Shown piece after piece: positions 11,701 through 23,700 of a stretch of 64,000 nt of DNA (its first letter is position 1; each line of letters opens with the position of its first letter). The notes beneath the pieces were generated by a model that saw nothing but the letters and a program-made list of their open reading frames with translations, was not told the DNA's origin and did no database searches. Source of the stretch: Hordeum vulgare subsp. vulgare (lineage: Eukaryota; Streptophyta; Magnoliopsida; Poales; Poaceae); NCBI RefSeq assembly GCF_904849725.1, contig NC_058521.1, positions 350,174,138-350,238,137 on the forward strand, read 5' to 3'. Both the position numbers and the translations under genes were made by a program.

Positions 11701-14700
11701 TCGCGCTTGGCCATCCTTACACCACCACCTCCGTGGCCGGGCCTTCTTCGACGACATCGTTCGCCTGCATGGGTTTCCCTCTTCGATCGTCAACGACCGG
11801 GACTCGGTGTTGAACGGGCATGTCTGGCGCGATCTCTTCAGGATGGCGGGCGTGAAGCTCCGCTTAAGCACGGCGTTCCATCCTCAGACGGACGGGCAAT
11901 CCGAGGTGGTCAACAAGGTGATTGTCATGTATTTGCGTTGTGTTACGGGTGATCGTCCTCGTGCTTGGGTGGACTGGTTTGCGTGGGCGAAGTACTGCTA
12001 CAACACCTCTTATCACTCCGCCCTGCGCGCCACGCCGTTCGAGGTGGTCTATGGCCGACCGCCCCCGCCCATCCTACCGGTTGACCCGGAGACGGCTAGG
12101 ACGGAAGCGGCGGGTGATCTTCGCAGCCGCAACGAGATGCTTGCCGAGGTGCGCCAACGCCTCGTTCAGGCCCAACAGTTGGCCAAACACTACTATAACG
12201 GCCACCACCGCGAGGCGGAGTTCGCGGTGGGCGACTGGGTGTGGTTGCGTCTCCTTCACCGCTCTACGCAGTCCCTTGACCCGCGTGCGAAGCGCAAGCT
12301 GGGCCCACGCTACGCCGGGCCATTTTTCGTGCTGGAGCGCATTGGAAAGGTGGCCTACCGTCTTCAGCTTCCGGCCGGTGCTCGCATCCACTACGTCTTC
12401 CATGTGGAGCTCCTGAAGCCTTTCCGTGGGGAGCCACCGTCAGCTACGCCGGCACTACCCCCGACATCCGACGGGCGCCTCCTTTCCGGGCCAGCAAAGG
12501 TGTTGCGGGCCCAACTTCGTCGCGGGGTGTGGTACCTGTTGATCCAGTGGGAAGGCCTTCCAGAGGAGGACGCGACTTGGGAGCAGCGTGACAAATTTTT
12601 CAGTCAGCACTATCCAGACTTCCAGCTCGAGGACGAGCTGTTTGCGCAGGCAGAGAGAGATGTTATGACCGGTACTATGTACCGAAGGAGGAGGCCCAAT
12701 GGGCAGGATTAGTTACGGGCTTAGCCCAAGTTATCTTAGTGTTCAAGTTATCTTAGAGTCCAAGTTATCTTAGGGTCCAAGTTATCGAGATTATATAAAC
12801 CGATGTAAACAACTCTTTTGGAATTAATCAATATAGTCATAACTCTATTGCCCGGCTCCCAGAGGAGCCAGAGCCCTAGCTGTGCCGCCGCCTTCCACCA
12901 CCGTCGCCTCCCTCTCGCGCGCAACGGCGCCCCGCCGCCGGCCTCCGCGCGCCAGCCCTCGCCAACTCCGTTTCATCCCCTACAACCTCCGCCCTAGACC
13001 CGGTAGAACCCTAGCGATTCCTACCAATATAGCTCCTGGATACAAAAGCAACCCCTAGAAATACCCATGGAGTGTTGCTTCCACTTCAGAATTGCTTTGC
13101 TTAGGAACCATGTTGTAAGAGGAAAACATAAATCATCAAAGCAGCACAGCCAGTTGACAACTGAAGTAATTGAACTGAAATTTGCTATATCACATATTGA
13201 TATTATTATCAGTGCAGTCACTTGACATGGCTACACATTTGGTGTTGTCTAAAAAATAACAATAGAAGGGATCCGCTCAGAAGATAGTGTTTCGTCATGG
13301 TATAGAGATCATTTGAATATCTGCTTGCATGGTCAGCGGTACATCCATGTAGCTCATGAAGAACACGCGCAATTCAACACCAATAAAAAATAGACCATTA
13401 GAAGGACCTGAATATGTAAAAAATCCATAAGACCTTATTATTGATTACGACATGCCTCTAAAGTTTCAAAATATGTTTCTAAAGATAAATATATTGGGAT
13501 AGCATGCAGATCAGGAAAACATACCACACACTTTGACCCAAGCTGATGTAGCTGAGTTCACTCGATCTTCTCCGCCGACAATCTTGATGTTGTTTCTCCA
13601 CAATAACACAGCCTCAATCCAAGTGTGCTTTCTGACCACAAATCTATGAAAATATTACACAGCAAATCACTGAAATGTGTTCTTCAGTTTTCTTATAAAT
13701 AAGCGGTTGTGTACCCCAAATCAGATAGACTGAACCAACATGAGACAGAAACACTTGCGACAGAGCATTATCAAATTTTTCTTTCCTCTTCTTTCATTGT
13801 ATTCCCAGAACAGGGAAATCTGATAGCCTATAAGTGGAGCACAAAAAAAGTCTTAGCTGATAGTGGAGCACAAATCCATCCGTAGTGCACTGCTGGCCTG
13901 CTGCAGCCGTGGTCCTGCTGATTTGGGGCTGCCTGGTGGTCCCCGCATCGTCTCCTTGCCTTCCCTGGCGTCGGTCGGCGACAGCAATGCGCAGAGCTAT
14001 TGACAGCGGGGGGACGGCGATGTAGGACGGGTTAGTTCTGGCCGCGTTGTTGTTGGCCGCATAGGGGCGGAGGCGGACGCACGACAGTGGCTGGGGCCGG
14101 GGTGTGCGACCCGAGGCTCGTCTACATCGCGGTAACGCTCGACGCAAACTACCTCCGGGGATCCATGACCGCCATCTACTCGCTGCTCAAGCATACCTTC
14201 TGCCCGGAGTTGCTCTTATTCCACTTTTGGCCGCGGACAGCGGCGCCGCGACCGGGGATGTCTGAGCCTAGAAGCGTGTTCGCTGCCTACTTACCATCGC
14301 TGTGGTTCGAGATCTATCCGTTCCGTGCCGACGTCGTCACCGGCCTCGTCTCGTGGCGAGATGACCAGTTTACTTTCTTGGTTGCCTTGCGTGATTACAG
14401 GCCTTACGGACGCGAGGCGTGTATATAGTTTCCTAATTTCATTCCATTCGTTCCTCTACGGTGGAACACGGTCAGTCAACTTAAATCTCTAAATGCACAC
14501 AAGACAACACATCAGGTTAACGCTAACGGTTAGATTTTGTTTAGTGGGTCTAATCATGCGGTGGTAATGGGTCCGTGTACGTTTCATGGAATGGTTGTGT
14601 ACATTTCATGGGATGATTGTAAAGAAGATAATGTTTGTTCTTTTATTAGTAGTACAGATTACATATGCACTTGTCTGTACCTAGGTCTACTGCCAGGATC

Positions 14701-17700
14701 GTTAGTTTACTTTTAAATACTGCAATCTGGTACTCCCTCCATTCCAGAATGTAGTGCGCCCACGTTTTTCGAGATTTAAGTTTGACCATAAATTTAACCA
14801 ACTTGGTCTATTGCGACGGGAGCAAACATTATACCATTGAATTCGTATTTGAAAGAAGCTTTTAATGGTATGACTTTTGCTCTCGCCGCAGTCGTCCACG
14901 TTGGTTTAATTTATGGTCAAAATTAAATCTCGAAAAGCATGGGCGCCCTACATTATGGAATGGAGGGTGTACTAATTATAGGACCTGTAGCATTAGCAAC
15001 TCTTAATAGTTATGTCAAAACATGTTTTTTATTTGTTTATTTTGTGAAATTGTCGACAGAGAAATTTTGAGTCAACTCTGGCATCAGAAACAGTTCTGAA
15101 CAAAGAAGCTGTTGTAACTGCTGCAGCTGCAGAGGCCGTTGCCCTTGCAAGAGCAGCTGCTGAAGCTGCCCAAGAAGTTGTTCACATGGTACAGAAGAGT
15201 AGTTCCCAGCCTGTTTTTAGAAAAAAGGGGGAAGTGGAAAATTACTTGGCGAAAGAAATACTTCGCACTGAAATGTTATCGAGCAGGGCATATGAATATA
15301 GTGATGGTGTTCTATCGGGGGTCTTAGAACCATATGGCATTCCGAGTGATGAAGCAGAACTAGATGATGATAAACAGGACGCTGAGAACATAGCTGTTAA
15401 GTCTGCACGTCAATCCGAGAGAAGAGCTCGGAGAACAAGAGCAACAATGAAGGCAGCTATAACAGTCCGTGGTTCCCTAAAACTAGTAACATCATCGAAG
15501 AAAAAGCGATCCAAGGGTCCATCGACCATGAATCCTTTAGGTTCCTTGTGGAAGATGACTGGCCGGAAACTTCTTACAGCAAAGGAAGAGGTTGAGCTCT
15601 CTAATGGTATTCAGGTAAGGCTACCATTTTACAATTAATTTGTATGAATTATTAGGTTTCTTTCTAGGGAAATAGCAACCTGTATTCCCATGAGGCCATA
15701 GACCAGTGGCAGTATATATACACATAAATGTGTGATACAACATGCAGAAACTATCTTATATAATGGGACTATACACGGCTAATATATACAATTGTGACAC
15801 CACTCCCGTACTCATGGTGGATTAACAACACCGAGCTTGGAGAGGAATAGCCGAGTTGTGCTCCAGTCTGGCTCTTCTTGAAGAAATCAGCCTACTGTAA
15901 CTCTAAAAGCACATACTGAAGACTGTAGACAAGTGATGTGAGAACGCAGTGCACCTTCGGTGCTGCTCATCTATTCAAGTGTATATATAGGTCATGTGCA
16001 ACAATGCACATGGCGATCTGTAGGGCCTCAACCCAGTACGGGTAGGGCATAGTCTGGTGCTGCACGTCTGTCTCGAGCTGCTGATCGCGCAAAGTGCAGA
16101 GACTCTTGTAGTCGGTGACGATCATGAATGGCCCATGCTGGAGGTAGGAGTGCCACTTGTCGACAGCCATCATGATGGCGAGGAACTCTTTCTTGTAGGT
16201 GGAGAGCTTCTGGTTCTTCACGACCAAGGCCTTGCTGTAGTATGCAATGACGTGGCCTTCTTGGACAAGGACAACACTGATGCCCGTATCGCATGCTTCC
16301 GTCTCGCTGGAGAAGGGCTTGTCGAAGTTGGGGAGTGTGAGTACCGGCATGGTCACCATGGCTTGCTTGAGCGTGTCGAATGCGTGTTTGTGCTTGCTCC
16401 GTCCAAGCGAAACCCTTCTTCGTGAGCTGCTGCGTCAAGGGCTTGGCTATGATCTCGTAGCCAGGACAAACTTACGGTAGAATCCTGTAAGTATCAGGAA
16501 ACCGCGAAGGTTGGTGGCGTTGGCGGGTATTGGCCAGTTTCCCATGGCAGTGATCTTCTCGTCGTCAGTGGCCACGCCGTCCTTGGAGATCATGTGCCTG
16601 AGGTAGTTGATGTGGTCCTTCGTGAACAAGCACTTGGACAGCTTGGCGAAGAGCTGGTGTTCGCAGAGGAGCTCTAGCACCGGACGCAAATGCTAAATGT
16701 GTTCTTCCAAGGTCTCGCTGAAAACCATAATGTCGTCAAGAAAAATGATGACGAACTTACGCATGAATGCTGCAAAGATTGCGGTATAAGACATTGGAAG
16801 GTAGCTTGAGCGTTCGTCAGTCCGAACGACATGAGTGAAACTGGAAGTGGCCATGGTGGGTCTTGAAGGTAGTCTTGTCTTTGTCAGATTTCTTCATGCA
16901 GATTTGGTGATAACCTGTGCGCAAATCCAGCTTCGAGAAGTATGCCGCGCCCGAGAGCTCGTGGAGCAGCTCGTCCATCACAGGCAAGGGAAACTTGTTT
17001 TTGATGGATACGTCGTTGAGCCACCTGTAGTGGACACAGAATCTCCAGGTGTCGTCCTTTTTCTCGACGAGGAGCACTGGGGTGGCATACGGGCTGACAC
17101 TGTGAGTGATCACCCCCAGTCGAGCATTTCGCAAACTTGACGCTCACTTTCGTCCTTCTGGAGCGGCGAGTATCAATACGGGCGCGTGTTGGCGGGCTGT
17201 GCACCGTTTACAAGGGTGACGACATGGTCATATTGGCGATGAGGGGGTAAACCCTTGGGCTCGGCAAAGACGTCAGATAATTCCGCTAGTGGATCACTAA
17301 TCGGTGTCAGAAACGGCTTGTCTGGTGTTGTCTTGCTGGGTGCTGTCTTGCCAGGCGCTGGCTTTCTGGCACTGGCTTCTTAGGCGCTGACTTGCCGGGT
17401 GGCTCAACATGCCACATTTCTATCATGGCCATCGCCCATGCGTCGTTACCGGCGATCAACTTGCATAGCTCCTTGGGCCCCACGACGGCAATTGTGGGTT
17501 TGGCTTTTGGACGAACACAAGAAGATGCTCTTGCCAGTGACACGTCATGGGGCTGAGCTGGTCTAGCCAATGCATGCCCAGGATGCTGTCGTAGGCACCG
17601 ATCTCTAGCTCGCGCATGGAAGTGGTGAATTTGTGCCCATGCATGCACCATTTCAACTCCGACACGACGCGTGAGCAGACGAGGCGGTCACCATTGGCCA

Positions 17701-20700
17701 CACGACTTCACCTGGCAGTTGCTCCTGTGTGGTTGCGCCAATGCGATCGACGAACGACTTGTTGACAAAGCTGTGTGTGCTTCCCGAGTCAACTAGTAAG
17801 AGCATCACTTGGTTGCCCACCAGAGCACGCAGTCGCATGGTGCTGGGCGCGTCCGAGCTAGCGTTCACGCGCAAACTCATCTACGTGTGGCCGCAGAGCA
17901 GCCACAGGACGTGCTAGTAGTGGTGCTGGCGTAGGCGGTGGACGGCCTGATGGAGTTGGCCATGCGCATGCTCAATTCCTCTAGGACGGGCGCCAGGATG
18001 GACGTGTGCGTGATGCTCGACGGTGCTTGAAGCCGAACCGCAGCCCGCAACTCGTCCTTGAGGCCAATCATGAATTGCGTGATGAAGAACTTTCGGCTTA
18101 GAAACGGGTCGAGCGCCAACAAATTGTACATGTGGGCGTCGAACACTTATCTGTATTGTGCCACCCCGCCGCTCTGACGAAGCTGCAACATCTTGTGCAT
18201 CTCGAGTTAAAATTCATCCACATGAAATTCTTCTGTGATCGCCGCATGGAATGCCTCCCATGTCAGCTCTTGATTGACTTGAGGAAATGCTTGCAGCCGG
18301 TGTGCGGCCTGGCCTTCGATGTACAAGGTCGGAGTGGCCACCCAACTGTTGACAGACACTTTGCCGAGGTCGAAGTAGGCGCGGAAACGATCGAGCCGAA
18401 GGTAGGGCACATTGTCGTCGAACCGAGGAAAATCGTGCTTCTGTGGCTTGATGTAGTGGTCGTCGGTATGCTGTTGGTGGTGATGCTACTCGAGTGGCGG
18501 CGGTTGCTCCACCTACAGCGCCGCGACGTCCTTCTGGATGCCCGATGGCGTTGTTGTGGTAGGTTGCGCCAGCAGAGAGGGTTGCTGATCTGTAAGACGT
18601 GGCGAGGGAGGTAGGCCGTGCTATTGCGGCGCAGGTGCTGGGCGCAGGGGCGGGGATGGTGGTGGGTTGAAGACGACACCCAATCCTGATCCTTGAGGGG
18701 ATGGAGACCACTTCAACGCCTTGCTCGTTTCGTCCACGTTCGCCTGGTTGAGGTCGATCTTCTTGGTGAGGCCGCATAGATCTTGGGACACCTGAGTGTT
18801 GAAGGCGATCTCTTGTCGTTGTCGAGCTTCTGCTTGTCGAGGTGGGTGACGATCGACTCCGGGAGCGCCTTGAGGCTCTTGTTGTTGCTGTCAATCACCG
18901 ACAAAATTTGCTCGGTCTGCCCGGAAGGTTTCGTCTGCGCCGTTGCTCACACTCCGAACTGATCTAATCCCGTCGGGCATTTTGGGTGGTCTTGCTGAGG
19001 TGAAGAGGATTTGGGACCAGCGGAGAAAAATTACCAATTGTAACACCCCTGTCGAGATCTTAGAATGATCGGAGTAGGTTTGAAGTGGGGTTCGAGGGTA
19101 GGTGAGATAACTCGAGGAAGAAGATGAGAACGAGAGAAGGGGATGGGAATTCGAAATCTCATGTCAACATCCTGGTTCCATCTGTACACACACGGGACCT
19201 TAAGTATCCCCCGTTACATGGCCAACTGGCCACAACACACACACGCTACCCTGGTCCTAGGGACCCACTTGTCAGTCACATGATTGGGTTTCACCAATTG
19301 GTGTGGCAAGGCCCCAGGGCGCGGGCAGAGGATGCTCGCACCAGGAGCATGGGGCTTCCAGGGCATGGGCCAAGCGTGGACCATGCCGGTCCAGGGCGCT
19401 GGTGCGGGGGCAGCAGGACAAGGGGTTGAACCACCCCTGCTGGAGCGTGATGATGGGCCCTCGCCAGAGTTGGTAGTCTTCCCCTGCCCTTGCGGACTAA
19501 CCTGAGTCCGAATGGCGCACCCGGATCCCATATGAGTGGTTCCTGCCCTGTTAAGTGCGCGACCCTATAGGTTCTCATACATGGGCATGACCCGAGTCAA
19601 TGGCTGGTAGTGGCTCCTAGTAGAATGTGTCAGCTCCCAAGTGTGCACAACGTGATATTGGTGAACCTTGAGAATGCGTCTTACTGTCTTATGGAACATT
19701 CTTGTGCCTCATGATATATTTTGTCGAGTTTAAGGCGAGTACTTGTCACCCTTGTTGGTAGCTTGACCTCTCTTCTTGAAACCAAATTCATCATCTTTTT
19801 CACTGGGCTGGTATGAAACCTTTTATCAAACATGTTCAACATTGCTTGATCCGCCATGAAACCTTTTATCAAACATGTTCAACATTTTGCTTGATCCGCC
19901 AGGAGGCGAAGCCTAAACATGCGTCTTACTATGTCCTTATTCAGCCCTTGCCCATCCCTAAGCTTCACTGGGAAAGGGTTGTTGAAGCGTATATGTAGTG
20001 CATGAAGGTTAACATGGTATCAGATATAAGGTCTCGAGTTCAAGTCCTGGCTTTCTCAATTTATCCAAAAATTGCTGCTGCCCCCCTTTGTCCACGTATA
20101 TGCCTCTTGAGCCATACCTCTGAGTCTATCCACGTGTTGACTTTCCATGTCACACGTGAGAGGGGGTGTTGAAGTGTATATGTGGATTGCCTAGCCCTTT
20201 CCATCAGTTCGGACTTTTGGTTGCGTTGCTAGTGCATGAAGCTTAACAATGGTAACTATGGACTTCATCGAAGGTTGCCAGCCTACCCTTCTACTGCTCT
20301 ACCTCTCGCTGATGCCTTTCTGGACATGATTTACAAATTGCATGCTATGCCTCTTCTATTGTCTTTGAATGTGATCACTTCTTTACCGGTACCTTTTGGA
20401 AAGACTTGTTTCAGTGCACTCGCACCTGCTATGTATGATCCTGCCTCGCCACCTGCAATGAGATGGCCAAACAAAGTGTGTAAATCAATAGGTGGAGTGT
20501 TATCTCCGCTGTTGTGCTAGTTCACATCCAACTCGTTGGTTGGTCTCGGTGGCTCCCTCTTTGTGAATTTTGGTAAAATAGCAATTGTGTTATGACCGGC
20601 TTGGTCTATAGCCGGCAGAGGCCCACCGGGCGTTAATATTAGGGGCTTGGCCCGCAAGTTATCTTAGGCAAATTATTTTAGGAAAGTTATCTTAGGCTCG

Positions 20701-23700
20701 AGTTATAAATACTAGTTGTAAGACATCAATTGAGATGAAGCAATAAAGATATTATCTTCTGTTGCCCGGCTCCCCAAGGAGCCGGAACCCTAGCCACCGC
20801 CGCGCCCAACCCTAGCCGCGACGGCGCCCTCTCGCCGGCGCGCCCGCTCCAGCCCTCGCTCCCCTCCTCCTTGCCCATACAATCTACGCCGAAGGCCCGA
20901 TAGGAACCCTAGTCCTACCAATTTGGTATCCAGAGATTCCAGGTTGATCATGTCGCTCCCTCCACCACCGCCGCCGCAAACCACCACCACCGCCCCGCCG
21001 CCGCAAACCACCACCACCGCCCCGCCGCCGCTGCCGATCACGTCCGGGACCGCTCCCTCGCCAGCGCCGATCATCACCACGGCGGAGCCGCTCCCCATCC
21101 TCTCGCCCGAGGCGATGTCGGGCACCCTGCGGGAGCTCGTCCAAGCGGTTCGAGGCATCAGCCTCTACCTCGCTGGGACCCAACCCCCGCCGCCGAGCAT
21201 CGCCCCCACTGCCTACGGGCCGCCGCCGCTGCCGTGGGCCACCCCGGCCTTCCAGCCGCCCTACGGAGGGGCGCCGCCGCCGCCGAAGCTGCTGCTGCAG
21301 CACTACTCCGCCGCGGGCACCCCATGGCCGGTGTGGCCGGCCACCACCGCGCCGCTGGGGGGGCCTTCCCACCAGTTTCTACCGGCCACCACGGCGCCGG
21401 CTACGGCCCAGCACCACCAGCCGCCGCCGCCATCGACAGCAGCACCACCAGCGCCCCGACCCACCGGTCGGCCTGCACCAGGTGCAGTTTCCGCCATCGC
21501 CATCGCCGCTTCCCGCGTGGGCAGCCGGATCATCTTCGTGCCCGGTCTATACCACGACACCGGAACACCCGGCACCCTCTCTGCCGTTCGAGCGGTCCTC
21601 CAGCTCGGCGCCCTACGCTCCGGAGCTTCCCGACCCGGCGTACGCGATGCCATCGACAGCCGCAGCTACCGGACACGGCGGTTCGACACCCCCTCGGTTC
21701 GCTAAGCTGAACTTCACCACTTATGAGGGCACGGAAGACCCCCTCAACTGGCTCAACCAGTGCGAGCAGTTCTTTCGGGGGCAGCGGACGCTCGCGTCGG
21801 ATCGCACCTGGCTCGCGTCCTATCATCTCCGTGGCGCTGCATAGACTTGGTACTACGCCCTCGAGCAGGACGAGGGCGGCATGCCACCATGGGATCGATT
21901 TCGCGAGCTCTGCCTTCTCCGGTTTGGCCCCCCCATCCGTGGCAGCCGACTGGCAGCCCTCGGCCGCTTACCGTTTACATCCACGGTCCAGGACTACGCC
22001 GACCGATTCCAAGCCCTGGCGTGCCACGCGCCAGGCGTATCCGCGACTCAGCGCGCTGAGCTCTTTGTGGGTGGTCTACCGGACCATATTCGCGTGGATG
22101 TCGAGCTCCGGGAACCCCCCGACCTTCAGTCCGCCATGTACTACGCCCGGGCCTTCGAGCAGCGGGCCCATGCACTGCAGCAACCGCCCGGACGGGGCGG
22201 CCGCCAGCTCAGTCGACCCGCGCCGACCCTACCAGCGCCGGGCCGGCCTCCGCCAGCCGCGGTGGCCGCACCCCCGGCCGCCACACGGACCTTCCGCCGG
22301 TTGTCCCCGGCCGAGCAGTAGGAGCGTTGACGTCAGGGTCTCTGCTTTAATTGCGATGAGCCCTACACGCCGACACATGTCTGCCCCCGCCTCTTCTACT
22401 TGGAGACGGTCGACTACACCGAGGCGGACGAGACGACCGACGCACCACCGCCACCGGCGGCAACTCGGGACACGGCCGCAGATTCTACGGCGACGGCATG
22501 CGTCGTCTCTCTCCACGCCCTAGCCGGCATCCGTGCTGAGCGGACCATGTTGCTGCCGGTGACGCTCCATGGCGAGCAGCTGGTGGCCCTGCTGGATACG
22601 GGCTCCACTCATAACTTCCTGCCCGAGGCAACCATGCGTCGTCTAGCTATTCCGACAACGGGCGGGGAGCGCCTTCGGATCACGGTGGCCAACGGTGACC
22701 GCCTCCAGTGTCATGGACTCGCCCGCAATGTTCCCATCACCATCGGGGGCGAACACTTTTCCATTACCTGTGCAGGCATCGACCTCGGCTGCTTCGACTT
22801 CATCCTCGGTGTGGACTTTCTCCGGACCCTCGGGCCCATCGTGTGGGACTTCGACGCGCTCACGATGACATTCTGGCGGCTGGGCCGCAAAATCCGGTGG
22901 GACGGCATTGGGGGCGCTACGCCAGCCGTGCCACATCTCCAGCTGGCCGCCGCATCCTCCGAGGCCGAGCACCCTCTGCTGGATCCCCTTCTGCAGCAGC
23001 ATAGCGCCCTCTTCGACGAGCCACGGGGACTTCCACCTGCTCGGGTGTACGACCATTGCATTCACCTGGTGCCGGGCTCCACTCCCGTGGCGGTGCGGCC
23101 TTACCGCTACCCTCAGCTACAGAAGGATGAGTTGGAGAGACAGTGTGCCCTTATGCTCGCAGCGGGCATCATCTGGATCTCGACGTCACCCTTCTCCGCG
23201 CCGGTGCTTCTCGTCCGCAAGACAGACGGCACGTGGCGTTTCTGCATCGACTACCGCGGCCTGAACGCGCTCACGCTCAAGGACAAGTTCCCGATACCGG
23301 TGGTCGACGAGCTCTTGGATGAGCTTCATGGGGCGCGCTTCTTCACCAAACTCGATCTCCGGTCGGGCTATCACCAGGTGCGTATGCATCCGGACGACAT
23401 CGCCAAGACGGCGTTTCGCACCCACCATGGCCACTTCGAGTTCTTGGTGATGCCTTTCGGCCTCGCCAATGCCCCGGCGACCTTCCAGGCCCTGATGAAC
23501 GACGTTCTGCGACCCTACTTACGGCGGTTTGTGCTTGTTTTCTTTGATGATATTCTTATCTTCAGCGCCACCTGGGCCGAGCACCTCCAGCACGTCGCCA
23601 TCGTCTTTAACGAGCTTCGGGCGCACGACCTCCACCTTAAGCGCTCGAAGTGCTCGTTCGGGACACCTACCGTTGCCTACCTCGGCCATGTCATCTCGGC

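Larger units (their letters stand above)
8089..13026 (+). mobile_element. Chromovirus-type Ty3/gypsy element G2, internally deleted
   Basis: 4938-bp insertion with LTRs 8089-8465 (377 bp) and 12661-13026 (366 bp), primer site TTTGGTATCTAGAG after the 5' LTR, and target duplication ATATA at 8084-8088 and 13027-13031. It is related to G1 and G3 in all coding parts but with a distinct LTR. About 750 bp of the reverse transcriptase, including the YxDD box and the start of RNase H, is missing; the joint at about 10935-10985 carries three copies of a 21-bp unit. Stops and frameshifts are scattered along gag-pol. Sense orientation in intron 1. Confidence 0.93.
15946..19030 (-). mobile_element. Ty3/gypsy remnant Gm (minus strand, 3'-truncated)
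   Basis: Coding DNA in the order gag (about 18900-17900), protease (17880-17456), reverse transcriptase (17204-16447) and RNase H (16438-15967), all on the minus strand and broken by frameshifts. Motifs: gag block [19 protein letters not shown]; protease [51 protein letters not shown] and KLSKCLF; RNase [10 protein letters not shown] and [15 protein letters not shown]. The integrase and the 3' LTR are missing at the left edge (about 15946). A primer site of the form ttaccaattgt occurs at 19030-19040. Confidence 0.85.
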
